Shown piece by piece: positions 35,137 through 44,796 of a stretch of 64,000 nt of DNA. This DNA comes from Agrobacterium tumefaciens. Its GTDB lineage: Bacteria; Pseudomonadota; Alphaproteobacteria; Rhizobiales; Rhizobiaceae. The stretch spans positions 235,238 to 299,237 of the forward strand of contig NZ_SUPW01000007.1 in assembly GCF_013337285.1 (NCBI RefSeq), written 5' to 3'. The position numbers and the translations under genes are program-made. Numbering within the stretch: the first letter of the stretch is position 1; each line of letters begins with the position of its first letter. The notes under the pieces are model-generated. The model saw only the letters and a program-made list of their open reading frames with translations, was not told the DNA's origin and did not search any database.

Positions 35137-35852
35137 TCGGATGTTACCTTTGGCACAAACATATAGCCACCGCCCCAGACGGTCTTGATGATTTTCGGTT
35201 CGGCGGGATCGACCTCAAGTTTTTTACGCAGCCGGCTCACCTGGGTGTCGATGCTGCGATCAAACGAACCGGCCGTCCTTCCCCGGGCGAGGTCCAGCAG
35301 CTGATCGCGGCTCAGCACCCGCCCGGGCCTTTCGATCAAGGCGAGGAGAAGATCGAACTCGCCGGTGCTGAGCGGCACCGCGATCCCGTCTTCCCGCTGG
35401 AGTTCCCTTGTGCCGGTGTCGAGACGCCAACGGTCGAAACAATATTGCCTGGCGCGCCGGGTCTGCTCTGACGCCGCATCATTCTCGCTACGGCGCAGCA
35501 CGGCCCTTATCCGGGCGATCAATTCACGGCTGCCGAAAGGCTTCGAGACATAATCGTCGGCACCGAGCTCAAGGCCGACGACACGGTCGATCTCGTCTCC
35601 CTTGGCCGTCAGCATGATAATCGGGATGGCCGATTGCGCGCGCAACCCGCGACAGAGGGAGAGGCCGTCCTCCCCCGGCAGCATCAAATCAAGGATGATG
35701 AGGTCGATGTGAGCATCCGCCATCACCTTTCGCATCTCCCGCCCGTCGGCGGCGACACTGATGCGAAACCCTTCCTTGACGAGCGCGCGCGAGACCAGTT
35801 CGCGGATTTCGCGGTGATCGTCGACGATGAGTATATGAGGACTGCTTTGCAT
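35133..35852 (-). CDS. OmpR-family response regulator, copper module
   Basis: 239 residues. The receiver domain has the acidic pair DDHREIRELV, the phospho-acceptor LIILDLMLPGEDGLS (Asp), the Thr of MLTAKGDE and Lys of YVSKPFGSRE. The C-terminal winged helix is of OmpR/PhoB type (STGEFDLLLALIERPGRVLS, then DTQVSRLRKKLE). First gene of the RR-HK pair; divergent from the small membrane protein and oxidase genes. It probably activates them through the direct-repeat site at 35925. Confidence 0.9.
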   Translation of the reverse strand: MQSSPHILIVDDHREIRELVSRALVKEGFRISVAADGREMRKVMADAHIDLIILDLMLPGEDGLSLCRGLRAQSAIPIIMLTAKGDEIDRVVGLELGADDYVSKPFGSRELIARIRAVLRRSENDAASEQTRRARQYCFDRWRLDTGTRELQREDGIAVPLSTGEFDLLLALIERPGRVLSRDQLLDLARGRTAGSFDRSIDTQVSRLRKKLEVDPAEPKIIKTVWGGGYMFVPKVTSE

Positions 35853-35924
35853 AACTTTCCACTTATCCCAATCGGGATGAGGCTGCCGGGAAAAGATGAA
35901 ACAAGTATTGTCCGAACCGTTCCC

Positions 35925-35941
35925 TGTAACACTTTGTCACA
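35925..35941. promoter_or_regulatory. Candidate OmpR-type binding site (10-bp-spaced direct repeat)
   Basis: TGTAACA-CTT-TGTCACA: two 7-base boxes matching at 6 of 7 positions with a 10-bp period, the spacing favoured by OmpR-family dimers. It lies 73 bases upstream of the regulator start and 86 bases before the small membrane-protein gene in the divergent gap. Confidence 0.5.
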
Positions 35942-36026
35942 AAAGAGCCGTGCCTTGAAAAACTTGGGTGACGTTTGCCGCGTCAAATGATGGTCATCGA
36001 ACAGCTTAAGCCATCTGGAGAAAACC

Positions 36027-36299
36027 ATGACCCGCAGAACGAAACTCACCGCGATTTCCACCCTCACACTGCTCACCGGCATTGTAACGATGTTACTGTA
36101 CCATAGTTTCAGCCCCATTCCTCCTTTCCCGGCTCAGGCGGGCTTTAATGCAATATCGCCCATGGCAACCATGTGGAATGAAATGGGCTGGACGATGCTG
36201 TTCGGACCCTTCGCCATGCTTCTGATCTTCGGCGGCTTCGTTTCCCTGACCGTGTTGCTGATCACCGCGCTTACCCAATCTCTGGCTAGGCCCGACTGA
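36027..36299 (+). CDS. Small two-helix membrane protein, copper locus
   Basis: 90 residues. Two hydrophobic segments are visible: STLTLLTGIVTMLLYHSF (residues ~11-28) and GPFAMLLIFGGFVSLTVLLI (~60-79). They are joined by a loop containing MATMWNEMGWTMLFG with four Met residues. The start is supported by GGAGAAAACC upstream. No family is recognised. It lies between the divergent regulator and the multicopper oxidase, on the oxidase strand and about 96 bases ahead of it. A metal-handling or membrane accessory role fits position and Met content only. Confidence 0.6.
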   Translation: MTRRTKLTAISTLTLLTGIVTMLLYHSFSPIPPFPAQAGFNAISPMATMWNEMGWTMLFGPFAMLLIFGGFVSLTVLLITALTQSLARPD

Positions 36300-36395
36300 C
36301 CTTCGCTCCCCATCTCTTCATCGCCTGAATCATCCCTTCGCTTCCGTACCTGAATTCATAACGGTAGTTTCAGGGTAAAATCGCGAGATCGAACA

Positions 36396-37844
36396 ATGAC
36401 ACATCCCATCTCACGCCGCAGCTTTCTTGCGGCTTCCGCTACCGCATCTGCCGCGCTTCTCCTGCCTGCCCGCGTCAGGGCGGCTCCCGGCGCGACCACG
36501 CTCACCGCCACGACGCGCACCATCGAGGTCGCCGGACGCGCCGCCACCGTCATGGGACTCGTCAATGCGCAGGGCCAACTCGGACTTACCCTTGACCCCG
36601 GGCAACGCTTCCGCGTGGATCTGACCAACGGGCTCGACAAAGAGACGATCATCCATTGGCACGGCCAGATTCCACCCAACGCCCAGGACGGCGTGCCCAA
36701 TACCAGCCCGATGCTGCGCCCGGGCGAAACGCGTTCTTACGATTATGCCGCGAGAGCAGGCACCTTCTGGATGCACAGCCACATTCCGGCACAGGAGGTC
36801 GGCCTTCTGGCTGCGCCGTTGATCGTGCGTTCTGAAGCCGATCTTGCCGCTGACCGGCAGGAGGTTGTGCTGTTTCTGCACGACTTCTCCTTCAAGACGC
36901 CTGAGGCCGTGCTCAGCGAAGTGGCAGGCGGAACGGGCATGGATCACGCCGCGATGGGCCATGGCGGCGCACCGGAAGCGAAAGCGATGCCGGAAATGCC
37001 GGGTATGATGGACATGACGTCCATGAAGACGGATCTGAACGATTTCGAATTTGACGCCTATCTGGCGAATGATCGCACGCTCGGCGACCCGGAGGTGGTG
37101 CGCGTCGAACGCGGTGGACGGGTTCTCCTGCGGGCGGTAAACGCTTCGGCCATGACCGCATTCTGGATCGACCTCGGAACCGTGCGCGGACGGCTCGTGG
37201 CCACCGACGGCGAAACCTGCGTGCCGCACGAGGCAACCCGTTTCGGCTTCGCCTCCGCCCAGCGGCTCGACATCGAGATCGACATGCCGGCGGACGGATC
37301 GGCGCTGCCCGTGCTTTGCCTTCGCGAAGGCGCGCGGCAGCGGACGGGTATCATCCTTGCGCCCGCACGCGCATCCATTGCCCGGATGGCCGACATGGCG
37401 GACACGCAACATCCCGCCTTTTCCCGCAATCTCGACCAGGAGACGGTATTGCGCGCCATGACGCCGTTGATGCAGAGCGAGATCGTTCGACGCCACGATG
37501 TCGTGCTGGATGGCTCGATGATGCCCTATCGGTGGACAATCAATGGCCGGGGCTGGGGCGATCGCACCCCCATCCCGGCCCGAACCGGCGAGCGGGTGGA
37601 AATAACGTTCCACAACATGTCGATGATGGCCCATCCCATGCACCTGCACGGCCATGTCTTTCAGGTGGTCGGTGTCGGCATGCGGCGGATCGCAGGCGCG
37701 TTGCGCGATACTGTCCAAGTTCCGCCGATGAACAGGGTAACCATCGCATTCGATGCCGGCGAAGCCGCACCGTGGATGCTCCATTGCCACCACATGGGAC
37801 ACCTGGAAACCGGCATGATGACGGAACTCCAAGTTCAGGCTTAG
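36396..37844 (+). CDS. Tat-exported multicopper oxidase (CueO/CopA-like)
   Basis: 482 residues. A twin-arginine signal (SRRSFLAASATASAALLLPA) precedes three cupredoxin domains. Copper sites are complete: IIHWHGQIPPNAQDGV, FWMHSHIPAQEVGL, AHPMHLHGHVFQVV and LHCHHMGHLETGMM (His-Cys-His, His, and axial Met of the type 1 site). An extra Met/His-rich stretch near residues 184-207 (MDHAAMGHGG, MPEMPGMMDMTSM) resembles the CueO methionine insert that binds Cu(I). It should oxidise cuprous ion, and possibly phenols, in the periplasm. Its partner two-component system lies divergently. Confidence 0.92.
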   Translation: MTHPISRRSFLAASATASAALLLPARVRAAPGATTLTATTRTIEVAGRAATVMGLVNAQGQLGLTLDPGQRFRVDLTNGLDKETIIHWHGQIPPNAQDGVPNTSPMLRPGETRSYDYAARAGTFWMHSHIPAQEVGLLAAPLIVRSEADLAADRQEVVLFLHDFSFKTPEAVLSEVAGGTGMDHAAMGHGGAPEAKAMPEMPGMMDMTSMKTDLNDFEFDAYLANDRTLGDPEVVRVERGGRVLLRAVNASAMTAFWIDLGTVRGRLVATDGETCVPHEATRFGFASAQRLDIEIDMPADGSALPVLCLREGARQRTGIILAPARASIARMADMADTQHPAFSRNLDQETVLRAMTPLMQSEIVRRHDVVLDGSMMPYRWTINGRGWGDRTPIPARTGERVEITFHNMSMMAHPMHLHGHVFQVVGVGMRRIAGALRDTVQVPPMNRVTIAFDAGEAAPWMLHCHHMGHLETGMMTELQVQA

Positions 37845-37903
37845 CGTGCAGGGGAAAAGGGGCGTCTGCCAACCCGGCCGCACGTTATGATTGACATACA
37901 GCA

Positions 37904-38803
37904 TCACGGCAAAGGTGAGCGTCCCATCTCCCGTGCGAGTTCGAGGAAGCCTTCGATATAAGGCGTCGTCTCCTCGCCACGGCGTACACCGAGATGAATG
38001 CTCTTGCGAATTCCCGCTTCGCCAAGGCTGAGCGCCCTGATTGGCAATCCCGCAGCATCTTCCTGCAAAAGCCAATCCGGCAGGACAGTGACTCCCCTGC
38101 CCGCGCAAACGAGTTGCAGCATGAGATCGATGGTCTCGGCGGTACGGTGCCGGCGGGGCCGGCAATGGGCAGGAACCAGAAACTGGGTATAAATATCCAG
38201 TCGTTCCAGGGTTACCGGCACAGTGATCAGCTCCTGATCGATCAGATCCTGAGGTAACACAAAACGCCGCGCTGCAAGCGGATGTGTCTCGTGTACCATC
38301 AGTACCAATTCATAATCGAAAACGGGCGTGAAGAGCAGGTCCGGCGCATCGACCGGATCCGGGGTGATGAGTAGATCGACTTCGAAGCCCAGAAGTGCTT
38401 CAATGCCATCAAAGCGAAAGGCGGTCCGAACGTCGAAATCGACGTCAGGCCAGTGAGTGAGATAGGGAGTGGCAATACGCGACAACCATCGCTGGCAGGG
38501 ATGGCATTCCATGCCGACGCGCAACGCGCCCCTTCGTCCCAACGCGAAGTCGGTCAGAACCCGTTCCGCATGCTCCATCTGCGGCAAAATTCGCTCTGCG
38601 ACGCTTAGCAGATATTCGCCCGTTTGAGTCAATCGCAGTCCGCGACCGGTTTTCGTCCACACTTTGATGCCGTGGCGCTCCTCTAACTTGGCGATCATAT
38701 GGCTGAGCGCCGACTGCGTGGCATTCAGCTTCTCGGCGGCGGCGGTGACGCTACCGCGGCGGCTGACTTCCCGCAGGATCGCTAGATGGTGTCTATCGAG
38801 CAT
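37904..38803 (-). CDS. LysR-family regulator (MetR-like)
   Basis: 299 residues. The HTH reads HHLAILREVSRRGSVTAAAE followed by LNATQSALSHMIAKLEERHG, closest in style to MetR. The effector domain has GMECHPCQRWLSRI, LLITPDPVDAPDLLFTPV and CAGRGVTVLPDWLL. MetR proteins sense homocysteine and control methionine genes. This gene is divergent from a PatB/MalY-type C-S lyase and a transporter, so a sulfur-amino-acid signal is reasonable but inferred. A palindrome in the gap could be its operator. Confidence 0.88.
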   Translation of the reverse strand: MLDRHHLAILREVSRRGSVTAAAEKLNATQSALSHMIAKLEERHGIKVWTKTGRGLRLTQTGEYLLSVAERILPQMEHAERVLTDFALGRRGALRVGMECHPCQRWLSRIATPYLTHWPDVDFDVRTAFRFDGIEALLGFEVDLLITPDPVDAPDLLFTPVFDYELVLMVHETHPLAARRFVLPQDLIDQELITVPVTLERLDIYTQFLVPAHCRPRRHRTAETIDLMLQLVCAGRGVTVLPDWLLQEDAAGLPIRALSLGEAGIRKSIHLGVRRGEETTPYIEGFLELAREMGRSPLP

Positions 38804-38844
38804 TATGAAAAAACCTCATTGAATAATGAAATCATACCATTTCC

Positions 38845-38857
38845 ACTCATAATGAGT
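38845..38857. promoter_or_regulatory. Candidate LysR operator palindrome
   Basis: ACTCA-TAA-TGAGT, a perfect 5-bp inverted repeat with 3-base spacer, in the divergent gap between the LysR gene and the PatB-like gene. A second, weaker dyad CATT-GAAT-AATG occurs at 38817-38828 close to the regulator start. Two dyads 20-30 bp apart fit LysR recognition and activation sites. Confidence 0.4.
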
Positions 38858-38921
38858 TGCAGCTAACCTTTTCGTCAACAGGTGGATCGATGCCAGCCTG
38901 GATGGACGAAAGGACATAGCA

Positions 38922-40160
38922 GTGACAAAACCGGCGACTGCAGCCCAGCATGCGACAAACAATGGATTTTCTCCGTCGATCTTCGACGAGGTCATTGATC
39001 GCCAGAACAGCAACTCGATGAAATGGGCCTATGCGGGCAAGCTGTTGACGCCGGACGAAGCTGCGGCCGATCCCCTGCCAATGTGGGTCGCCGATACCGA
39101 TTTCAAAGCACCTCAAGCAGTCATTGACGCACTTCATGAAGCTGTCGAACACGGGGTGTTCGGTTATCCAGGCGGCGCTACGTCATCCTATGTGGACGCC
39201 GTGGTCAGGTGGCAGCAGCGGCGTTTCGGCTGGGATGTGCCGAAGGAATGGGTTCTCCAGACCTCCGGCATCATCACGACGCTGAAGACGGCCGTGCAGG
39301 CTTTCTCGGCCCCGGGCGACACCGTTCTGATCCAACCGCCAGTCTACGCGCATTTCCATAACGACGTTCTGCTGAACGGCCGTCATCTAGCCTTTGCGCC
39401 GCTCGAATTCACCAGCGACGGCTACCGGTTCAATGAAAAGAGCTTCGAGGCGGCCATACGCGGCAACACGAAAATTTTCATCCTGAGTCACCCCCATAAT
39501 CCCACCGGAAATGTCTGGTCGGAAGACGAATTGCGCGCAATGGGCGAAATCTGCGCCCGCCATGGCGTGCTGGTCATTTCCGACGAAATCCATGAGGACC
39601 TCATCCTCAATCCGGACAGGAAACACATTCCTTTCGCCTCGCTCGGCGAAAAATTCGCGCAGAATAGCATCACCTGCACCGCCCCAAGCAAGACGTTCAA
39701 TCTGCCCGGCCTGCAAAGCGCCAATGTCTTTGTCCCGAACAGAAGGCTGCGGGAAGAATTGCGCCGTCAGTATGAGCGCAACGTCTTCGAGCTGGTGAAC
39801 GTCATGGGAATGGTCGCCGCAGAAGCGGCTTACGCCCATGGCGAACCGTGGCTTGAGGAGATGCTGGTTTATCTGCGCGCAAATCACGCACATTTCGCCA
39901 AATCGATCAACGCAGCGGACCCGCGCCTTAAAGTCCTTCCGACCGACTCTCTCTATCTGGCGTGGATGGATTGCCGCGGTCTTGGGCTGGATGCCGAAGC
40001 GCTCAATAAATTCATGCTGACCAAGGCGCGGGTCTGGCTCGATAAGGGCCAGAAATTCGGAATTGAAGGCCATGGCTTCATGCGCGTCAATCTCGGCTGC
40101 CCACGCTCCACGGTCGATGAAGCGATCGAGCGCATAACCGCCGCCGTCGCCGGACTGTGA
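38922..40160 (+). CDS. PatB/MalY-type PLP C-S lyase (aminotransferase class I/II fold)
   Basis: 412 residues. The PatB signature region is clear: NSNSMKWAYAGKL, DPLPMWVADTDFKAPQAV, EHGVFGYPGG. PLP-site motifs are ILSHPHNPTGNVWSEDEL, LVISDEIHEDLILNP and TAPSKTFNLPGLQ (Schiff-base Lys). The family cleaves cystathionine, cystine or S-substituted cysteines to pyruvate, ammonia and a thiol, although some members are true aminotransferases. The start is GTG 38922 in this reading. It heads a run of genes for polar amino-acid import and a DsbA-like protein, suggesting use of imported sulfur amino acids. Confidence 0.88.
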   Translation: MTKPATAAQHATNNGFSPSIFDEVIDRQNSNSMKWAYAGKLLTPDEAAADPLPMWVADTDFKAPQAVIDALHEAVEHGVFGYPGGATSSYVDAVVRWQQRRFGWDVPKEWVLQTSGIITTLKTAVQAFSAPGDTVLIQPPVYAHFHNDVLLNGRHLAFAPLEFTSDGYRFNEKSFEAAIRGNTKIFILSHPHNPTGNVWSEDELRAMGEICARHGVLVISDEIHEDLILNPDRKHIPFASLGEKFAQNSITCTAPSKTFNLPGLQSANVFVPNRRLREELRRQYERNVFELVNVMGMVAAEAAYAHGEPWLEEMLVYLRANHAHFAKSINAADPRLKVLPTDSLYLAWMDCRGLGLDAEALNKFMLTKARVWLDKGQKFGIEGHGFMRVNLGCPRSTVDEAIERITAAVAGL

Positions 40161-40310
40161 GGGCGGAGCCAATATCATAGCCTATCGAACATCGTCTCGC
40201 CGAACGCGGGATCAAACAGGACCGAATGAAATAGGGAAACGCAACCGAACCGGACCGCGGAGAAATCGGTAAAAGCCACCCGCCGCCGGATCGCAACTGG
40301 GAGAATAGCA

Positions 40311-41327
40311 ATGAAAATGACGACTGCTCTTGCCACGCTTGCGGCGGCGACGCTGACGGCCGGTATCGTTTCAGCCGGCACCATGGCCGATGTTCAGGCG
40401 CGCGGCAAACTGAATTGCGGCGTGACCACCGGCCAGCCCGGTTTCTCCGCGCCAGATGCCTCCGGCACCTGGCAGGGCCTGGACATCTCCTATTGTCGCG
40501 CCGTTGCGGCGGCCGTCCTCAAAGACCCCAAGGCGGTAAATTTCGTTCCCACGACGGCGCAGACCCGTTTTTCGGCTCTCGCTTCGGGTGAAATCGACAT
40601 TCTGTCCCGCACGACGACCTGGACCTTTTCACGCGATGTCGATCTGAAATTCACATTTGCGGGCGTATCGTTTTATGACGGACAGACATTCATGGTTCCC
40701 CGGTCTCTGGGGATAAGCTCCGCAAAGGATCTCAACGGCGCAACCGTCTGCATCACCAGCGGAACGACGACAGAACTCAATCTCGCCGAATACTTTAAAA
40801 AGAACAACCTCACCTATGAGCCGGTCCCCGTCGAAAACGGCGCTGAAAACCAGCAGAAATATCTGGCCGGTGCATGTGACGTCATGACGAGTGACGGTTC
40901 CGATCTGGCCTCGATCCGCTCCAGTTTCGCGAGCCCTGATGATCACGTCATCCTCGCCGATATCATGTCAAAGGAACCGCTCGGACCACTGGTCCGCCAG
41001 GGCGATGACCAATGGGCCGACATTGCGCGCTGGACGCTGAACGCTCTGGTCTCCGCCGAGGAACTCGGCATCACCGCCGAGAATGTGACACAACTCGCCG
41101 CAAGCTCCGACAATCCGGAAATCAAACGTCTTCTGGGCAAGGATGGCGATCTCGGCCGGCAGCTTGGCCTCGACGCGGTCTGGGCCGAACGCGCGATCGC
41201 GGCGGGCGGAAACTACGGTGAACTCTTCGCCAAAAACCTCGGTGAGCACACACCGATCAAATTGTCCCGTGGGCAAAACGCATTGTGGGAACAGGGCGGC
41301 CTGATGTACGCGCTGCCGTTTCGTTGA
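40311..41327 (+). CDS. Amino-acid ABC transporter periplasmic binding protein (AapJ-like)
   Basis: 338 residues with a Sec signal (TTALATLAAATLTAGIVSAG). AapJ/BztA-type features are present: VQARGKLNCGVTTGQPGFS, WQGLDISYCRAVAAAVL, SGEIDILSRTTTWTFSRD, and NGAENQQKYLAGACDVMTSDGSDL. The family binds polar L-amino acids with broad range. Good Shine-Dalgarno (GGGAGAA) before ATG 40311. First of the transporter genes, about 150 bases after the lyase gene; a weak extra promoter may lie between. Confidence 0.92.
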   Translation: MKMTTALATLAAATLTAGIVSAGTMADVQARGKLNCGVTTGQPGFSAPDASGTWQGLDISYCRAVAAAVLKDPKAVNFVPTTAQTRFSALASGEIDILSRTTTWTFSRDVDLKFTFAGVSFYDGQTFMVPRSLGISSAKDLNGATVCITSGTTTELNLAEYFKKNNLTYEPVPVENGAENQQKYLAGACDVMTSDGSDLASIRSSFASPDDHVILADIMSKEPLGPLVRQGDDQWADIARWTLNALVSAEELGITAENVTQLAASSDNPEIKRLLGKDGDLGRQLGLDAVWAERAIAAGGNYGELFAKNLGEHTPIKLSRGQNALWEQGGLMYALPFR

Positions 41328-41431
41328 TGTCTTCGCGGCGCGGGTTCACCGCGCCGCATCGCATTTTACGAACAGAACCTCGCGCAGCCGGCGCGAGCCA
41401 CGATAACCTTCACGCTACATGGTGAGAACTC

Positions 41432-42685
41432 ATGACTACGAGAAACGCCGCTCGGAACGGGCCGTTTCGCCTGGGCATGCTCCTTCGCGACACCCGTTAT
41501 CGCAATGGAACGATCCAGGTCATAACCTTCGCCCTTCTGGCAATCGGTCTTTTCTGGCTTGTCGACAACACGGTGCGGAACCTCGCCGCGCTGGGTAAGG
41601 ATTTCTCCTTTGAATTCCTGTGGCGCACCGCCGGCTATGACATATCACAACGGCCGATCGACTACTCGAGCGCGAGTAGTCATGCCCGCGCCGCATTGGT
41701 CGGACTACTCAATACCTTGATCGTTGCCGTTATGGCATGCATCACCGCAACTGTTCTGGGCATATTCGCAGGCGTCCTGCGGCTTTCCAACAACTGGATC
41801 GTTGGGCGCGTGATGACGCTCTACGTGGAGAGCTTCCGCAATGTGCCGGCACTTCTGTGGATTATCGTCATCGCCGCCGTCATGTCCGAGGCAATGCCTG
41901 CACCCACCGATTTCCGCGGCGAGAACGCTCGCGCCTCTATGCTTTTATGGAACAGCGTCGCGGTAACAAACCGGGGAATCTACGTCCCTTCGCCCAGCTT
42001 TTCGAGCAGTCTCGGAGAACTCGACCTCCCCTTTGGGTCCATCAGTCTCGATCTGCCGGCAATGATTGCCGTGCTTGCCGGCTCGTTCGCCATGCACCGC
42101 CTCCTCCTAGACAATGCACGGCGGCGGCAAAGCCGCACCGGCAAGCGTCCCCATATCTGGTGGAAAAGCATCGCCGTTTTCGCAATACCTGTTCTGGCAT
42201 TGCTGTACGCGCTCGGCTTCCACCTGCAATGTCCTGAGTTGAAGGGACTAAATTTCACCGGTGGCTTGCAGCTTCGAAATTCCCTGATCGCGCTTTGGAT
42301 CGGGCTCAGCATCTATACCGGGGCGTTTATCGCCGAGATCGTCCGCTCGGGTATTCTTGCAGTTTCGCGGGGACAAACGGAAGCGGCCCATGCGCTCGGC
42401 CTGCGGCCGGGACAAACGATGCGTCTGGTGATCCTTCCGCAGGCCCTGCGCATCATCGTTCCGCCGCTCATCTCACAATATCTGAATATCACCAAGAACA
42501 CATCGCTTGGCCTTGCCGTGGGTTATATGGATCTGCGCTCAACGCTTGGCGGCATCACCATCAACCAGACGGGCCGTGAACTCGAGGGAATGCTGATGAT
42601 GATGCTGATCTACGTCTCGATCAGCCTAACCATTTCCAGCGTCATGAATGTCTACAATAATCGTATCATGCTGAAGGAGCGCTGA
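41432..42685 (+). CDS. Amino-acid ABC permease (AapQ-like)
   Basis: 417 residues. The long N-terminal region typical of AapQ/BztB is present, with helices at VITFALLAIGLFWLVDN and LNTLIVAVMACITATVLGIF. The inner-membrane coupling motif is SRGQTEAAHALGLRPGQTMRLV ('EAA' loop), followed by LPQALRIIVPPLISQYLNI. It pairs with the next permease to form the translocation pore. The next gene starts one base after its stop. Confidence 0.92.
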   Translation: MTTRNAARNGPFRLGMLLRDTRYRNGTIQVITFALLAIGLFWLVDNTVRNLAALGKDFSFEFLWRTAGYDISQRPIDYSSASSHARAALVGLLNTLIVAVMACITATVLGIFAGVLRLSNNWIVGRVMTLYVESFRNVPALLWIIVIAAVMSEAMPAPTDFRGENARASMLLWNSVAVTNRGIYVPSPSFSSSLGELDLPFGSISLDLPAMIAVLAGSFAMHRLLLDNARRRQSRTGKRPHIWWKSIAVFAIPVLALLYALGFHLQCPELKGLNFTGGLQLRNSLIALWIGLSIYTGAFIAEIVRSGILAVSRGQTEAAHALGLRPGQTMRLVILPQALRIIVPPLISQYLNITKNTSLGLAVGYMDLRSTLGGITINQTGRELEGMLMMMLIYVSISLTISSVMNVYNNRIMLKER

Positions 42686-42686
42686 G

Positions 42687-43976
42687 ATGAACGTCCATAG
42701 TGTCTCCTGGGTCCGAGAAAACATGTTGCCCCCCTATGAGCGACCGGCAGGCCAAACCGGTATCTTCCAATGGATGAAGAAGAACCTGTTTAACAGCTGG
42801 ACGAGCACACTTCTGAGCATCGCTTCGGTGGCCGCGGTCCTATGGCTCGTATCGGCTATCGCCCCATGGCTTGGCAATTCCATCTGGAAAGCCAATTCCC
42901 TTGCCGAGTGTCGGCAGATTCTCGATGGAGCGTCCGGCGCCTGCTGGGGCGTCATTCGGGATCGATGGACGCAGCTTCTTTTCGGTTTTTATCCGCCGCA
43001 ATCCTATTGGCGGCCGGTCGCGGCCTTCGTGCTCCTCCTGCCTGCATTGGCGCCGGCCCTTTTTGCAGCCCTGCCCCGAAAGATGCTCTGGTTCAGCGCC
43101 GTTTATCCGGGATTGGTCTGCTGGCTGATCTGGGGTGGCTCGTTCTGGTTTCCCGTCACGCTTTATCTTGCCTTCGCCGCTGGCGCGGTCGCCTTCGCCC
43201 TGCTGACGCGGAAAAACGCGGCGGCGGCAACCGCAATGGCAATCTTCACGACCGTCCTCTGGTGGGTCTATCTCGCCGGTCCACTCGCGACATTCCTCGA
43301 AAAAGCGGCCCCGGTCTCGCTTGAAAGCGTGGCATCGAGGCAAATCGGCGGGTTTCTGCTGTCGATGATCATCGGGGTCACCGGTATCGCAATGTCGCTG
43401 CCGCTCGGCATCCTGCTCGCACTCGGCAGGCGTTCCGGCATGCCCCTCATTCGGACTTTGAGCGTTGTTTTCATCGAATTCATCCGCGGCGTTCCGCTGA
43501 TCACGCTGCTGTTCACGGCCTCGCTCCTTCTCAATTATTTCCTGCCGCCGGGTACGAATTTCGACCTCATCCTGCGTGTCGTGATCATGGTGACCCTCTT
43601 TGCCAGCGCCTATATGGCCGAGGTCGTTCGCGGCGGACTGGCGGCACTGCCGCGCGGTCAATACGAGGCTGCCGAGGCGCTGGGGTTGAATTATTGGAAA
43701 GCACAACGCCTGGTCATTCTCCCGCAAGCGCTGAAAATCTCGATACCCGGCATCGTCAACTCGTTCATCGGGCTCTTCAAGGACACGACGCTCGTCATGT
43801 TCATCGGCCTTCTCGACCCAATCGCTCTCGCCGCCGCCATTCGCGCCAACACCAATTGGCAAGGCATATATTGGGAACTCTACATCTTCATCGGTGCCGT
43901 GTTCTTTGTCTTCTGTTTCGGCATGTCGCGCTACTCGATGTATCTCGAGCGCCGGCTGAAAACGGATCATCGTTAG
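42687..43976 (+). CDS. Amino-acid ABC permease (AapM-like)
   Basis: 429 residues, rather long for AapM (~385-400). Several extra hydrophobic segments precede the core ([37 protein letters not shown]). The EAA loop is [20 protein letters not shown], followed by [20 protein letters not shown]. The periplasmic insertion [20 protein letters not shown] is characteristic of AapM/BztC. Second half of the pore with AapQ-like. Overlap-level spacing on both sides supports one operon. Confidence 0.92.
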   Translation: MNVHSVSWVRENMLPPYERPAGQTGIFQWMKKNLFNSWTSTLLSIASVAAVLWLVSAIAPWLGNSIWKANSLAECRQILDGASGACWGVIRDRWTQLLFGFYPPQSYWRPVAAFVLLLPALAPALFAALPRKMLWFSAVYPGLVCWLIWGGSFWFPVTLYLAFAAGAVAFALLTRKNAAAATAMAIFTTVLWWVYLAGPLATFLEKAAPVSLESVASRQIGGFLLSMIIGVTGIAMSLPLGILLALGRRSGMPLIRTLSVVFIEFIRGVPLITLLFTASLLLNYFLPPGTNFDLILRVVIMVTLFASAYMAEVVRGGLAALPRGQYEAAEALGLNYWKAQRLVILPQALKISIPGIVNSFIGLFKDTTLVMFIGLLDPIALAAAIRANTNWQGIYWELYIFIGAVFFVFCFGMSRYSMYLERRLKTDHR

Positions 43977-43986
43977 GAGAATATGG

Positions 43987-44778
43987 ATGACCAATACAAA
44001 CACGCAACGCACGCTTTTGCAGGACGACCGGATCGGATTTGCAGGTATCGCTGTCGAAATCACGTCCATGAACAAGTGGTATGGCGATTTCCATGTCTTG
44101 CGCGATATCGATCTGACGGTGCGGCGGGGAGAACGGATCGTCATCTGCGGACCGTCCGGCTCTGGAAAATCGACCATGATCCGCTGCATCAACAGGCTCG
44201 AGGAGCACCAATCCGGCAAAATCGCCGTTGATGGCATCGAACTCTCCAGCGACCTGAAGAAAATCGAAGAAGTCCGTCGTGAAGTCGGCATGGTATTCCA
44301 GCACTTCAATCTCTTTCCGCACCTGACCATCCTTCAAAACTGCATTCTTGCCCCTATCTGGGTCCGCAAGTTGCCGGAAAAAGAAGCCCGGGAGCTTGCC
44401 ATGCACTTTCTGGAGAAGGTCAGGATACCGGATCAGGCGCATAAATATCCGGGCCAATTATCAGGCGGCCAGCAGCAGCGCGTGGCGATCGCGCGATCAT
44501 TGTGCATGAAGCCGAAAATCATGCTCTTCGATGAGCCCACCTCCGCACTTGATCCGGAGATGATAAAGGAGGTACTCGATACAATGATCGCGCTTGCCGA
44601 AGACGGTATGACCATGCTTTGCGTGACCCACGAGATGGGATTCGCGCAGGCTGTGGCCGACCGGGTGATCTTCATGGACCAGGGTCAGATCGTCGAGCAA
44701 AACGAACCCAAGGCCTTCTTCAGCGCCCCGCAATCGGAACGCTCGCGGGCATTCCTCGGTCAGATATTGGGACATTGA
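43987..44778 (+). CDS. Amino-acid ABC transporter ATP-binding protein (AapP-like)
   Basis: 263 residues. Walker [20 protein letters not shown]-loop [13 protein letters not shown], signature [19 protein letters not shown], Walker [16 protein letters not shown] and H-loop [15 protein letters not shown] are all intact. It belongs to the polar amino-acid uptake class (GlnQ/AapP). GGAGAATATGGATG precedes it; ATG 43987 is the in-frame start. It energises the two upstream permeases. Confidence 0.95.
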   Translation: MTNTNTQRTLLQDDRIGFAGIAVEITSMNKWYGDFHVLRDIDLTVRRGERIVICGPSGSGKSTMIRCINRLEEHQSGKIAVDGIELSSDLKKIEEVRREVGMVFQHFNLFPHLTILQNCILAPIWVRKLPEKEARELAMHFLEKVRIPDQAHKYPGQLSGGQQQRVAIARSLCMKPKIMLFDEPTSALDPEMIKEVLDTMIALAEDGMTMLCVTHEMGFAQAVADRVIFMDQGQIVEQNEPKAFFSAPQSERSRAFLGQILGH

Positions 44779-44796
44779 GTTTTTGACGGACTAAAA

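Noticed and set aside
36411..38165. 584-codon open frame antisense to the multicopper oxidase
   Set aside because: Composition is His/Arg-rich shadow text, it has no family similarity, and the plus strand carries a complete oxidase.
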